Shown piece by piece: positions 36,007-45,131 of a DNA stretch of 64,000 bases (position 1 is its first letter; the number at the start of each line of letters is the position of its first letter). The position numbers and the translations under genes were made by a program. Origin of the DNA: a bacterium 336/3. Its GTDB lineage: Bacteria; Bacteroidota; Bacteroidia; Cytophagales; Thermonemataceae. The notes below the pieces were generated by a model. The model did not search any database. It had not been told where the DNA came from and saw only the letters and a program-made list of their open reading frames with translations. The stretch is from NCBI GenBank assembly GCA_001281695.1, contig LJIE01000001.1:2751521-2815520 (forward strand), given 5' to 3'.

Positions 36007-37374
36007 CTACAACCCATATTTCTCCAGCCTTCTGTACAAAGAGGCTCTTGTAAGTCCGAGTTCTTTGGCTGCTTTGGAGATATTGCCATTGTGTTTGTCC
36101 ACAGCTTTCTGAATCATATCTTTTTCAATTTCATCCAGATTCATGGTGTTGTTATCCAACTGAATAGTCAGTGCAGGGGCTTTCTGAACAGTTAAGAACT
36201 GAAAATCATCTTGTTCCAAATAATCCCCATCACTCATAATCATAGCTCTTTCGAGAGCATGCTCCAACTCACGAACATTACCAGGGAACGTATAAGTTTC
36301 CAAAAATTTAAGTGCCGAATCTGCTAATTTAGGAGCATTTCGGTGGTATTTTTTAGCATATTTAGCAAGAAAATACTTTGCCAAAATAGGTACATCTCCT
36401 ACACGTTCTCGGAGTGGTGGCAAATACAATTCAACCGTGTTGATACGATACAGCAAATCTTGTCTAAACTCTCCTTCTGTTACTGCCTGATGAATATTGA
36501 GGTTTGTTGCACAAATCAAACGAATATCTATAGCTGTACTTTTATTGCCACCAACAGGCGTTACCTGTCTGTTTTGCAATACAGCAAGTAGTTTTGACTG
36601 ATGTGTAAAAGGTAAATTTCCAATTTCATCTAAAAAAAGTGTTCCTTTATGGGCAAGTTCAAAACGTCCCATTCTATCATCTTTGGCATCTGTAAAAGCT
36701 CCTTTTTTGTGTCCAAAAAGCTCACTTTCAAACAAGTTTTCACTGATAGCCCCCATATCTACACCCACATAGGTTTCTTTAACTCTAGCAGATTGCTTAT
36801 GTATCGCTTTGGCAATAAGCTCTTTACCAGTTCCATTTTCACCAAGAATCAAGATATTAGCATCTGTTTTAGCTACTTTTTCTATCATTTGCAACACTTT
36901 CTGTATTGCCTTGCTTTCTCCAATAATATCACCACTGGTGCTGGTTGCTTCTATGAGTTGTTGATTGGTTTTTTGGAGTGTTTCTACCTGATTATAAGAT
37001 GCTTTGAGTTTGGCAGCAGCCAAAATAGTAGCCAGCAATTTTTCGTTTTGCCAAGGTTTTAGGACAAAATCAGTTGCCCCAATTTTAAGAGCTTTTACGG
37101 CCATCTCTACATCCCCAAAGGCTGTAATCATGACTACTACAGCTTGTGGGTCTTGAGTCAGGATTTGTTCCAGCCAATAGAAACCCTCTTTACCAGAAGT
37201 AGTATCTTCCGTAAAATTCATATCAAGCAAAATCACGTCATAACGTGACTGATTGAGCAAAAAAGGTATCTTTTTTGGATTGGATTCAATGACTACCTCT
37301 TTGGCATGTTTTTTAAGAAACATTTTGGCAGCCAACAATATATCTTCATCATCATCTACAATCAGGATACGCAT
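36007..37374 (-). CDS. Sigma54-dependent response regulator (NtrC family)
   Basis: The 455-residue protein has a receiver domain (about 1-120; phosphoacceptor Asp in VILLDMNF), an AAA+ ATPase (about 150-380) with Walker A GENGTGKE, the sigma54-contact loop GAFTDA (variant of GAFTGA), Walker B LFLDEIGN and Arg-finger region, and a Fis-type helix-turn-helix at the end (ISKAAKELGLTRASLYRRLEKYGL). It activates sigma54 promoters. No histidine kinase is adjacent. The next gene on the same strand is acyl-CoA reductase, 57 bases away. Confidence 0.95.
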   Translation of the reverse strand: MRILIVDDDEDILLAAKMFLKKHAKEVVIESNPKKIPFLLNQSRYDVILLDMNFTEDTTSGKEGFYWLEQILTQDPQAVVVMITAFGDVEMAVKALKIGATDFVLKPWQNEKLLATILAAAKLKASYNQVETLQKTNQQLIEATSTSGDIIGESKAIQKVLQMIEKVAKTDANILILGENGTGKELIAKAIHKQSARVKETYVGVDMGAISENLFESELFGHKKGAFTDAKDDRMGRFELAHKGTLFLDEIGNLPFTHQSKLLAVLQNRQVTPVGGNKSTAIDIRLICATNLNIHQAVTEGEFRQDLLYRINTVELYLPPLRERVGDVPILAKYFLAKYAKKYHRNAPKLADSALKFLETYTFPGNVRELEHALERAMIMSDGDYLEQDDFQFLTVQKAPALTIQLDNNTMNLDEIEKDMIQKAVDKHNGNISKAAKELGLTRASLYRRLEKYGL

Positions 37375-37431
37375 TTTAGTAAGGAGATATTAGTAGTGAG
37401 TATTTAGAAATTTAATTCAAAAATACATTTT

Positions 37432-38448
37432 TTAAATAGAAGTCAAAAATTCCATTGTATCAACATTATCGGCATAGTCCCAAAGGCGTGGATTTTGAGC
37501 ATCCCCAAATGCATAACTATCCTTCCATGACGCTTGTTTAGAAACTATACACTGTATTTTTTCTTGATGTTTGGAAAGCTTTTCTTGTAAATTTTCTTTG
37601 TTCTGATATGTCTCATAAAACATACAAGCCACAGGCGAAGCTATCTCAGAACTTTCTGAGAGTAACAAAAAGCCATTATCAAAATGAACAATAGGTTTTA
37701 GTAAATAAACTGATTTGTTGTATTCGTAGTTATTAAAATACTTGTTATGATTGGCCATCAATTCAAAACTTTGAATTCCTTCAAAAAAGGGATCAAATTT
37801 ATAATTTTCAGGAACATACAATTTAGAAACATTCCTGCAACCCAAACCAAAATAGGTAAAAATGTCTTTTCCTAAGTTTTCAAAATCTTCTTTAGTCTCT
37901 GAGCCATCCAAAATAGCCACACTTACTCTATTTTTTCTGATAATATGAGGCTTTTTTGCAAAATAATATTCGAAATAACGAGCTGTATTATCGCTTCCTG
38001 TAGCAATAATAGCATCAGCAGCATTGATTTTTTCTACAAATTCAATACGTTCTGCAAATTGTGGCTCCATTTCAATAAGAATTTGTCCAATTTTCTTGAT
38101 AATTGCCTCATCTTCACTACTGGGTCGAGCAAGCACTGTATGCCCTGATATGAGGACACTCAAAAAATCGTGAAAACCTACAGCAGGAATATTTCCTGCC
38201 ATCACAATGGCTACTTTTTTGGGTGTTACCTCTGAGATTTTAGGATATTTGGTTGTCCATTGCTCCAAATCAGTTTTATCTAAATAAGTTTGGATTCCTT
38301 CTAAAGCTTTATCAATGCTTTCAGGAGTAAACCAATTATTCTTGGATCTGGCTAACGATTTGAGATGTTGAAGTTCATCAGAAGAGAGATTTTTCAGATA
38401 TTCTCCCAATTTTTCAAAGGCTTGTATTCTTTTTTGTAAATCTAACAC
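37432..38448 (-). CDS. Acyl-CoA reductase (LuxC-like)
   Basis: The 338-residue protein matches the acyl-CoA reductase/LuxC family: KVAIVMAGNIPAVGFHDFLSVLISGHTVLARPSS, then DAIIATGSDNTARYFEYYFAKKPHIIRKNRVSVAILDG, with a Cys in FTYFGLGCRNVSKLYVPENY as the likely nucleophile. It would reduce an acyl-CoA to aldehyde with NADPH. LuxC makes aldehyde for luminescence, but no lux genes are here, so another pathway is expected. The SDR gene 59 bases downstream may act on the same chain, which is inference. Confidence 0.85.
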   Translation of the reverse strand: MLDLQKRIQAFEKLGEYLKNLSSDELQHLKSLARSKNNWFTPESIDKALEGIQTYLDKTDLEQWTTKYPKISEVTPKKVAIVMAGNIPAVGFHDFLSVLISGHTVLARPSSEDEAIIKKIGQILIEMEPQFAERIEFVEKINAADAIIATGSDNTARYFEYYFAKKPHIIRKNRVSVAILDGSETKEDFENLGKDIFTYFGLGCRNVSKLYVPENYKFDPFFEGIQSFELMANHNKYFNNYEYNKSVYLLKPIVHFDNGFLLLSESSEIASPVACMFYETYQNKENLQEKLSKHQEKIQCIVSKQASWKDSYAFGDAQNPRLWDYADNVDTMEFLTSI

Positions 38449-38507
38449 AGTTTATTTTCAATTATCAGTTATCATTATTCAATGAATATGATTCATTGTT
38501 TATTGTT

Positions 38508-39287
38508 TTATAGACTTTGCGTTCTACCACCATCTATCACCAAGTTTGTACCATTGATGTATGCTGCTTGCAGAGAAGCCAAAAAAACTACTCCATAGGC
38601 TATTTCTTCGGGTGTTCCAAATCTGCCACAAGGAATTTCTTTCTGCATTTCTTGACTGGCTTCTTCTTGTGAAATTTGTTTATTTTGAGATGTTTTTTCA
38701 ATGATTGCTTCCAATCTACCTGTCAATGTAGCTCCAGGAAGTACATTATTAACAGTAATACCAAAGGGTGCAAGCTCTACTGAAAGTGTTTTTGCCCAAT
38801 TGGCTACTGCCCCTCTGATAGTGTTGGAAACACCAAGTCCTTTGATAGGTTGTTTTACAGAAGTAGAAATAATATTGATAATTCTACCATATTGAGCTTT
38901 TTTCATGGAGTCCAATACTTTCTGAACCAATATCTGATTACAAATCAGGTGATTGTTGAATGCTTGTATAAACTCTTGTGTTTGAGCACTGATAGCCTGC
39001 CCTGCTGGGGGCCCACCTGTGTTGTTGATTAGAATATGAATATCTGTTTGCAGTTTCTCTAAACTGGTTTTTAAGCTCTCAGAATTTGAAAAATCAGCTA
39101 CAAGATATTGATGTTGCTGATTTTGAGATGTATCTAATGCTTGTATTGTTTCTTGAAGTTTGGCTTCATTACGAGCCAATAAAATAATACTTGCTCCTGC
39201 TTTGGATAGTTCGATGGCAGTGGCTCTGCCTATTCCTTGTGTACTACCTGCTACCAAAGCTGTTTTTCCTGTTAAATGAATCTGCAT
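38508..39287 (-). CDS. Short-chain dehydrogenase/reductase-fold protein without the YxxxK pair
   Basis: The 259-residue protein has an SDR fold with cofactor loop GSTQGIGRA, NNTGGP in place of NNAG, and the end NGTNLVIDGGRTQSL. In the active-site position the family has Tyr-x3-Lys; here the aligned segment is VSNTIRGAVANWAKTLS, with Ser in place of Tyr and Arg in place of Lys. So usual hydride-transfer chemistry is doubtful. A group of SDR-like proteins with this variation exists, but its reaction is not established. It is followed on the minus strand by the acyl-CoA reductase gene. Confidence 0.8.
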   Translation of the reverse strand: MQIHLTGKTALVAGSTQGIGRATAIELSKAGASIILLARNEAKLQETIQALDTSQNQQHQYLVADFSNSESLKTSLEKLQTDIHILINNTGGPPAGQAISAQTQEFIQAFNNHLICNQILVQKVLDSMKKAQYGRIINIISTSVKQPIKGLGVSNTIRGAVANWAKTLSVELAPFGITVNNVLPGATLTGRLEAIIEKTSQNKQISQEEASQEMQKEIPCGRFGTPEEIAYGVVFLASLQAAYINGTNLVIDGGRTQSL

Positions 39288-39308
39288 GAAAAATAAAAGT
39301 TTGTATTA

Positions 39309-40592
39309 TTAAAGCCTTACTGAAACTAATAAAATATCATCTCTTTGTGGAGTATCCTGTTTATACTCTGCCAAATCTTGCATCATCATGATTTTTTGCT
39401 CTTCAGCAGGCAAATCTTTTGTATTTGCAATCAATTCCTTGAGACGCTTCAATCCATATTTTTTTCTATCTTCATTGGCTATATCTGTCCAACCATCTGT
39501 AAATAGATATATTTGATCGCCTTTTTGTAAATAAATAGTATGTTGGGTATATTCACCATTTGGATGTATTTGCAATCCTCCAATACTTTTACGACTACCT
39601 TGTATTTCTAAAAGAAAATTATCTTCAATAACATAAAGTGGTCGTTTTGCTCCTGAGAATACAAGTTTATATTGATCATCATCCAATTTTTTAAAGTAAC
39701 AAAGAGCAGCATCCATACCATCAGTATTAGTAGTTCCTCCAAAAATATGATTGCTTAACTCTTGATGAATATCTTCTAAAATATCTTTAGGTTCTCTTAA
39801 ATTATGTTCTCTAATAGCTTTGGAGAAAAGATTATGTCCAATAATACTCATGAGTGAACCTGAAACACCATGTCCCGTGCAATCTACTACAGCTAAGTAA
39901 GCCTCAGTATCTGATATTTTTGAGAACCAGTAAAAATCCCCAGAAACCACATCTAAAGGAGCTACAATATCAAAGGAATCTTTAAAAAAACCTGATAAAT
40001 CTTCTTCTGTTGGCAAGAGAGCATGTTGTATTTTACTGGCATAATGAATATTATTATCTATTTTTTTACGAATAGCACTGATTTCCTGATTCTTCTTTTC
40101 AAGTCTTCTTGAATACTCTTTAGCTTGTTTAAGTTGTTCAAAATATTTATTTTCTAAATTGGTTAGGTTTTTCTCCAAATTATCCATCATCCACTTGTTC
40201 TCCATTCTAATTTTATGGGTTTCAAGGGCTTTATCAATCACTAATTTTACATCACTTCGTTCCCAAGGCTTTGTAATATATTTATAAATACCACACTTAT
40301 TGATAGCTTCCATAACCACATTAATATCTGCATAGCCTGTTAGAATCATGCGTATTGCATCAGGATAACCTTCTAGCGTTTTTTCTAGAAATTCTGTTCC
40401 TTTCATAATTGGCATTTGCTGGTCAGTTAGAATCACATGAATTGGTTGATTTCTAAGTACATCAAATGCTTCATCAGGCTCTGTTACGGCAAAAACATTA
40501 TAATCGCGTTTAAAAGAAATTCTAAAAATTTCTAAGTTGCTTTGTTCATCATCTAAATACAAGATGTTGAACTTATCAGAAGAAAATTTCAT
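39309..40592 (-). CDS. Response regulator with SpoIIE-type PP2C phosphatase domain
   Basis: The 427-residue protein joins a receiver domain (about 1-125, phosphoacceptor Asp in VILTDQQMPIM) to a coiled coil (about 130-190) and a SpoIIE/RsbU phosphatase domain (about 200-427) with metal-site motifs VSGDFYWF, VVDCTGHGVSG, DGMDAALCY and FLFTDGWTD. It likely dephosphorylates an anti-sigma antagonist in a partner-switching pathway. No RsbV, RsbW or kinase gene is next to it. Confidence 0.9.
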   Translation of the reverse strand: MKFSSDKFNILYLDDEQSNLEIFRISFKRDYNVFAVTEPDEAFDVLRNQPIHVILTDQQMPIMKGTEFLEKTLEGYPDAIRMILTGYADINVVMEAINKCGIYKYITKPWERSDVKLVIDKALETHKIRMENKWMMDNLEKNLTNLENKYFEQLKQAKEYSRRLEKKNQEISAIRKKIDNNIHYASKIQHALLPTEEDLSGFFKDSFDIVAPLDVVSGDFYWFSKISDTEAYLAVVDCTGHGVSGSLMSIIGHNLFSKAIREHNLREPKDILEDIHQELSNHIFGGTTNTDGMDAALCYFKKLDDDQYKLVFSGAKRPLYVIEDNFLLEIQGSRKSIGGLQIHPNGEYTQHTIYLQKGDQIYLFTDGWTDIANEDRKKYGLKRLKELIANTKDLPAEEQKIMMMQDLAEYKQDTPQRDDILLVSVRL

Positions 40593-40625
40593 GTTGATAA
40601 AATAACTTTGAGTAGTGTTTTATAT

Positions 40626-40662
40626 AAAAACACATCTAAGTTATCAACTTAAATGTGTTTTG
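40626..40662 (-). terminator. Intrinsic terminator after clpX
   Basis: AAAACACATCTAAGTT (40627-40642) pairs with AACTTAAATGTGTTTT (40646-40661) with one wobble pair on the minus-strand transcript; it lies just after the clpX stop. Confidence 0.82.
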
Positions 40663-40674
40663 AATGTTTCTTAT

Positions 40675-41910
40675 TTATGCAACTTTTAGTCTTGCAAGCT
40701 TTGATTTTTCAAATTTCTCAGTAGCATATTCTACATCTATTTCTAAAGATTTTACATCTTTCTGAGAAGGCAACTCAAACATGGCATCATTGATAATAGC
40801 CTCACAAATAGAACGCAACCCTCTAGCTCCTAACTTTAAATTAATAGCTTTTTCTGCAATATAATCCAATGCACTATCATCAAAAGAAAGTTGAATATTT
40901 TCCATTTCAAAGAGCTTTTGATATTGTTTTACCAAAGCATTTTTAGGTTCAAAGAGAATTTTCTTTAACGTTTCTTTAGAAAGTGGGTCAAGATATGTAA
41001 CCACAGGCAAACGCCCAATGAGTTCTGGTATCAAGCCAAAGGTTTTAAGGTCTTGTGGCGTAACAAACTGCAAAAGAGCTTCTGTATCATCTACCAAATT
41101 GTTTTTATCATTATTAAAGCCAATCGGATTGGTATTCATTCGACTAGCAATAATACGTTCTATCCCATCAAAAGCACCTCCACAAATAAATAAAATATTT
41201 TCAGTATTTACGGCTATCATTTTTTGTTCTGGGTGCTTTCTACCACCTTGTGGAGGTACATTCACTACCGAACCTTCTAAAAGTTTTAATAAACCTTGCT
41301 GAACACCCTCTCCACTCACATCGCGTGTAATAGAAGGATTATCAGATTTACGAGCTATTTTATCTATTTCATCAATATAAACAATACCTTTTTCAGCTGC
41401 TTTTACATTAAAATCAGCTGCTTGCAATAAGCGTGATAAAATACTCTCCACATCTTCTCCAACATAACCAGCCTCTGTAAGTACAGTAGCATCAGCAATG
41501 GCAAAAGGTACTTGTAGCATATTGGCAAGAGTACGAGCCAAATAGGTTTTACCCGTTCCTGTACGTCCAACCATGATGATATTCGATTTTTCAATCGTTA
41601 TATCTTCTTTATATTGTTTATTTTCAGTTTGTAATAAACGCTTATAATGATTGTAAACTGCCACTGAAAGAACTTTTTTAGCATCATCTTGTCCTACTAC
41701 ATATTGATCTAAAAATTTCTTTATCTCAATGGGCTTCATTAAGTTTAATTTTGAGGGTGTTGCAGGTTTATTCATCTTAAACTCCTCAGTAACAATTTGG
41801 TGAGCCTGCATCACACATTGCTCACAGATATTTGCCTTTACACCTGTAATGATAAAAGCTCCATCTTTCTTGGTTCTTCCACAAAATGAGCAACTAAGAG
41901 GTTGTGCCAT
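40675..41910 (-). CDS. clpX: ATP-dependent Clp protease ATP-binding subunit ClpX
   Basis: The 411-residue unfoldase delivers substrates to ClpP. An N-terminal zinc-binding domain has [11 protein letters not shown] and CEQC; the AAA+ domain has Walker A GRTGTGKT, Walker [10 protein letters not shown] and the ClpP-docking loop IGF (in NPIGFNND), and ends in [11 protein letters not shown]. Length matches the family (about 420). It follows clpP on the same strand by 100 bases, across a perfect 13-bp inverted repeat (41932-41969). Confidence 0.97.
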   Translation of the reverse strand: MAQPLSCSFCGRTKKDGAFIITGVKANICEQCVMQAHQIVTEEFKMNKPATPSKLNLMKPIEIKKFLDQYVVGQDDAKKVLSVAVYNHYKRLLQTENKQYKEDITIEKSNIIMVGRTGTGKTYLARTLANMLQVPFAIADATVLTEAGYVGEDVESILSRLLQAADFNVKAAEKGIVYIDEIDKIARKSDNPSITRDVSGEGVQQGLLKLLEGSVVNVPPQGGRKHPEQKMIAVNTENILFICGGAFDGIERIIASRMNTNPIGFNNDKNNLVDDTEALLQFVTPQDLKTFGLIPELIGRLPVVTYLDPLSKETLKKILFEPKNALVKQYQKLFEMENIQLSFDDSALDYIAEKAINLKLGARGLRSICEAIINDAMFELPSQKDVKSLEIDVEYATEKFEKSKLARLKVA

Positions 41911-41931
41911 AGTATATTAAATTAAAATATA

Positions 41932-41969
41932 GGTGCAAATATACGATAAAAATGCTGTATATTTGCACC
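41932..41969. promoter_or_regulatory. Perfect 13-bp inverted repeat between clpP and clpX
   Basis: GGTGCAAATATAC (41932-41944) and GTATATTTGCACC (41957-41969) are perfect inverted arms with a 12-base spacer. Each arm holds a TATATTTG -7-like octamer, pointing outward on opposite strands. It lies 22 bases before the clpX start, so it may be a clpX promoter/operator or a clpP terminator-like hairpin. Confidence 0.55.
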
Positions 41970-42010
41970 AAATAATAGAAAGTTTTAAGTTTTAATTAAA
42001 AATGTATTGA

Positions 42011-42682
42011 TTAAGGTTTGCGAATGAGTACTTCGTCAATCAAACCATATTCTAAAGCCTGATCAGATCTCATCCAGTAATCTCTGTCTGAGTCTTTAGC
42101 TATTTGCTCCACAGTTTTTCCACTATGATGTGCCAATATCTCATTTAATTCATCTCTTAACTCTAAAATCTGCTTTGCAGTAATTTCTATGTCAGAGGCT
42201 TTTCCACCTGCACCACCCAAAGGTTGGTGAATCATAATTCTTGAATGTTTTAATGAAGTACGTTTACCTTTTGTACCTGCTGTAAGAAGTACAGCACCAA
42301 AAGAAGCAGCCAAACCAGTACAGATGGTAGCTACATCAGGACGAACGTATTGCATAGTATCATACATTCCCATACCTGCATATACAGAGCCTCCAGGACA
42401 GTTGATATACATCAAAATATCTTTTTTGGCATCTACGGACTCTAAAAATAATAACTGAGCTACTACAATATTGGCTACATAATCATCAATGGGTACGCCC
42501 AAAAAAATGATTCTATCCATCATCAAACGAGAAAAAACATCCATTGCAACAGCATTCATGCGACGTTCTTCTATGATATTGGGGGTAAGATTTGTTACAG
42601 TATTTACATATTGGTCAAAAGCTAAACCATTGATTCCTTGATGCTTTACAGCAAATTTTCTAAATTCATCAGATGAAAACAT
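42011..42682 (-). CDS. clpP: ATP-dependent Clp protease proteolytic subunit
   Basis: The 223-residue serine protease forms the 14-mer chamber that works with ClpX. The catalytic Ser is in TGLAASFGAVLLTAG, the His in SRIMIHQPLGGAGG, and the Asp in DRDYWM (in SDRDYWMRSDQA). Length is normal (about 200-220). It comes before clpX on the minus strand, the usual order. Confidence 0.97.
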   Translation of the reverse strand: MFSSDEFRKFAVKHQGINGLAFDQYVNTVTNLTPNIIEERRMNAVAMDVFSRLMMDRIIFLGVPIDDYVANIVVAQLLFLESVDAKKDILMYINCPGGSVYAGMGMYDTMQYVRPDVATICTGLAASFGAVLLTAGTKGKRTSLKHSRIMIHQPLGGAGGKASDIEITAKQILELRDELNEILAHHSGKTVEQIAKDSDRDYWMRSDQALEYGLIDEVLIRKP

Positions 42683-42714
42683 ATATACGAGTGTTGATTT
42701 ATGAATATGATTCT

Positions 42715-42751
42715 ATTGAACTAAACACTTATGTTACTAAGTTGGTTCAAT
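42715..42751 (-). terminator. Weak hairpin downstream of the second Ald-family gene
   Basis: ATTGAAC (42715-42721) and GTTCAAT (42745-42751) pair, with an inner ACTTA/TAAGT. It lies between the Ald-like gene at 42803-44029 and clpP, and may separate their transcripts. Confidence 0.3.
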
Positions 42752-42802
42752 TTAAACATATTCGCAGGTAAGACACAAATAATTTGATAATTTTTTTCAG
42801 CG

Positions 42803-44029
42803 TTATAAACCCGCTAATAAAAGTGCTATATCGCTGTAAGGCATCTCTAATTTACGACCTATGGCCGCATTCGTAATTTTGCCTCGATATGCATAAACTC
42901 CTTTGGTTGCCCATTTATGATTGAGCATCATTTTCTCAAAACCGCCATAATCGGCTGTTTTCATGAGAATTGGTACAAAAATATTACTTAATGCAATACT
43001 TGATGTATGAGCTACTCTTGAAGCAACATTGGGTACACAATAATGAATGACACCATGTTTTTTAAATACAGGATTCTGATGTGTTGCTATTTCAGAAGTT
43101 TCAAAACAGCCTCCTTGGTCTATGGTTACATCTATAATCACAGAATTGGGCTTCATTTGGGCTACCATTTCTTCTGTAACAATACATTGTGTCTTACCTT
43201 CTTCAGCCCTGACAGCACCAATAGCTACATCTGCTCGACTTAGAGCTTCTGTAAGAGCAAGTGTGTTGAGTGTGGATGTAAAGACCTGATGTCCCAATGC
43301 GTATTTGAGTCTACGTAATTTATAAAGGTGATTATCAAATATTTTTATTTCAGCTCCTAAGCCTAAAGCTGCTCTTGCAGCATATTCGGCAACTGTACCA
43401 GCTCCCAAAATCACGACTTTGGTAGGTGGAACGCCCGTAATACCTCCCAAAATTACTCCACGTCCTTTATTTACAGAACTCAAATATTCTGCAGCAATCA
43501 GCATTACTGTACTACCTGCTATTTCACTCATAGCTCTTACCACTGGCATTCCTCCAGCTTTATCTTGGATATATTCGTAAGCAATAGCTGTAATGCGTTT
43601 TTTGTTCAATTCTTGCAAAAACTCAGAAGTAATTTTTGCCATAGGAAGTGTAGAAATGAGCGTTTTATTCGGCTTTAACATTTCTAATTCCTCAAGTGTA
43701 GGAGCTTCTACTTTTAGGACAACTTCAGAAGCAAAAACTTGCTCTTTGTTGTATTCTATTTTTGCTCCAGCCTCTCCATATTCTCTATCATAAAAATGAG
43801 CATCTTCACCTGCTCCTGTTTCTACTATTACTTCGTGTCCGTTTGCAACTAAAACAGCTACACCTTCTGGAGTAAGTGCTACCCGATGTTCAAAAGGTTC
43901 ACTTTCTTTGGGAATTCCAATTCTTAAAGAATGATGATGTTTTTCTAACTCAGCGAGTTGTTCTTGAGGATAGAAATAGTGCTCTTTGGCTAATTGCTCA
44001 AAATCGGCTGATTTGAGTTGCTTACTCAT
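42803..44029 (-). CDS. Alanine-dehydrogenase-family protein, divergent paralogue
   Basis: The 408-residue protein has the family start RIGIPKESEPFEHRVALTPEGV after a 35-residue extension, a NAD loop VVILGAGTVAEYAARAALGLGA, and DVTIDQGGC and NVASRVAHTSSIALSNI. The substrate-site Lys is kept (VVLKVEAP), but the region aligned with LFTYFHFA in Ald reads LISTLPMA, so the substrate His is replaced by Pro. It may therefore use another substrate or have little Ald activity. It has its own promoter (44052-44080) and follows pyrB. Confidence 0.82.
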   Translation of the reverse strand: MSKQLKSADFEQLAKEHYFYPQEQLAELEKHHHSLRIGIPKESEPFEHRVALTPEGVAVLVANGHEVIVETGAGEDAHFYDREYGEAGAKIEYNKEQVFASEVVLKVEAPTLEELEMLKPNKTLISTLPMAKITSEFLQELNKKRITAIAYEYIQDKAGGMPVVRAMSEIAGSTVMLIAAEYLSSVNKGRGVILGGITGVPPTKVVILGAGTVAEYAARAALGLGAEIKIFDNHLYKLRRLKYALGHQVFTSTLNTLALTEALSRADVAIGAVRAEEGKTQCIVTEEMVAQMKPNSVIIDVTIDQGGCFETSEIATHQNPVFKKHGVIHYCVPNVASRVAHTSSIALSNIFVPILMKTADYGGFEKMMLNHKWATKGVYAYRGKITNAAIGRKLEMPYSDIALLLAGL

Positions 44030-44051
44030 AGAAAAAAAGTTTGAACATCTA

Positions 44052-44080
44052 CAAAGTTACATTTTTTTTGCAAAAAACAA
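44052..44080 (-). promoter_or_regulatory. Promoter of the divergent Ald-family gene
   Basis: On the minus strand TTG (44080-44078), an 18-base spacer and TAACTTTG (44059-44052) match the Bacteroidota consensus, 22 bases before the start codon. Confidence 0.7.
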
Positions 44081-44137
44081 TGAATGTCATTATCAGTTTT
44101 CAATAGCTATTCAAAACACTTCTTATTTTTATTAATT

Positions 44138-45058
44138 TTAAAGTCCTCTTTCAGCTAATAAATACAAAATTGCCATACGTACCGCCACACCATTTTCAAC
44201 TTGGTCTAAGATAATAGAATGCTCAGAATCAGCTACATCACTACTTAGTTCTATTCCTCTATTGATAGGTCCAGGGTGCATAATTACAATTTGCTTATCA
44301 AGGCCTTCAAGCATTTGCTTATTAATTCCAAAATAGAGCGTATATTCTCTGAGAGATGGAAAATACTTAATTTGCTGTCTTTCAAGCTGAATACGTAACA
44401 CATTGGCTACATCACACCATGCAAGAGCTTTACGAACATCAGTTTCTACTTTCACACCCAGACTTTCTATGTATTTGGGTATAAGGGTTGTAGGCCCACA
44501 AACCATTACTTCTGCACCCAATTTTTTCAGAGCAAAAATATTTGAAAGAGCCACTCTCGAATGTAAAATATCACCAATAATGGCTATTTTTTTCCCTCCT
44601 ACTTCTCCCAATTTTTCTTTGATTGAAAATCCATCCAAAAGAGCTTGTGTGGGATGCTCATGTGTGCCATCTCCTGCATTTACAATCTGAGCTTTTACTC
44701 TCTTCGATAAAAAATGAGGTGAACCCACGCTACTGTGTCGCATCACAATCATATCTACTTTCATTGCCAAAATATTATTGACCGTATCGAGTAAAGTTTC
44801 TCCTTTTTTCACAGAGCTACTTGAAGAAGAAAAATTGATTACATCAGCAGAAAGTCGTTTTTCGGCAAGTTCAAAAGAAAGGCGTGTTCGTGTTGAGTTT
44901 TCAAAAAAAACATTGGCAATGGTAACATCTCTTAAAGAAGGTACTTTTTTAATAGGGCGATTAATGACCTCTTTAAAATTATGAGCAGTTTCAAAAATCA
45001 GTTCTATATCTTCCTTTTGGATATTTTTTATGCCTAAAAGATGAGGAGTAGAAAGCAT
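44138..45058 (-). CDS. pyrB: Aspartate carbamoyltransferase catalytic subunit
   Basis: The 306-residue enzyme makes carbamoyl-aspartate in pyrimidine synthesis. The carbamoyl-phosphate motif is FENSTRTRLSFE; HPTQALLDGF, the catalytic set near GDGTHEH, and MHPGPINRG are all present. Length is normal (about 305). No pyrI regulatory subunit is adjacent, and the class without PyrI is common in many bacteria. A TATATTTG lies 5' of it. Confidence 0.96.
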   Translation of the reverse strand: MLSTPHLLGIKNIQKEDIELIFETAHNFKEVINRPIKKVPSLRDVTIANVFFENSTRTRLSFELAEKRLSADVINFSSSSSSVKKGETLLDTVNNILAMKVDMIVMRHSSVGSPHFLSKRVKAQIVNAGDGTHEHPTQALLDGFSIKEKLGEVGGKKIAIIGDILHSRVALSNIFALKKLGAEVMVCGPTTLIPKYIESLGVKVETDVRKALAWCDVANVLRIQLERQQIKYFPSLREYTLYFGINKQMLEGLDKQIVIMHPGPINRGIELSSDVADSEHSIILDQVENGVAVRMAILYLLAERGL

Positions 45059-45131
45059 TTTTTTATTTTTTTGTGCAAATATAAACCTACTTTCACCAAA
45101 AGAAAATATTTTCGCTTAAAACTAACAAACT

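Noticed and set aside
36649-37062. 137-residue plus-strand frame
   Set aside because: Antisense to the sigma54 regulator, whose domains are clear; no start context or motif.
37432-38448. Luminescence (lux) operon
   Set aside because: Only a LuxC-like reductase is present; no luciferase or LuxD/LuxE is nearby.
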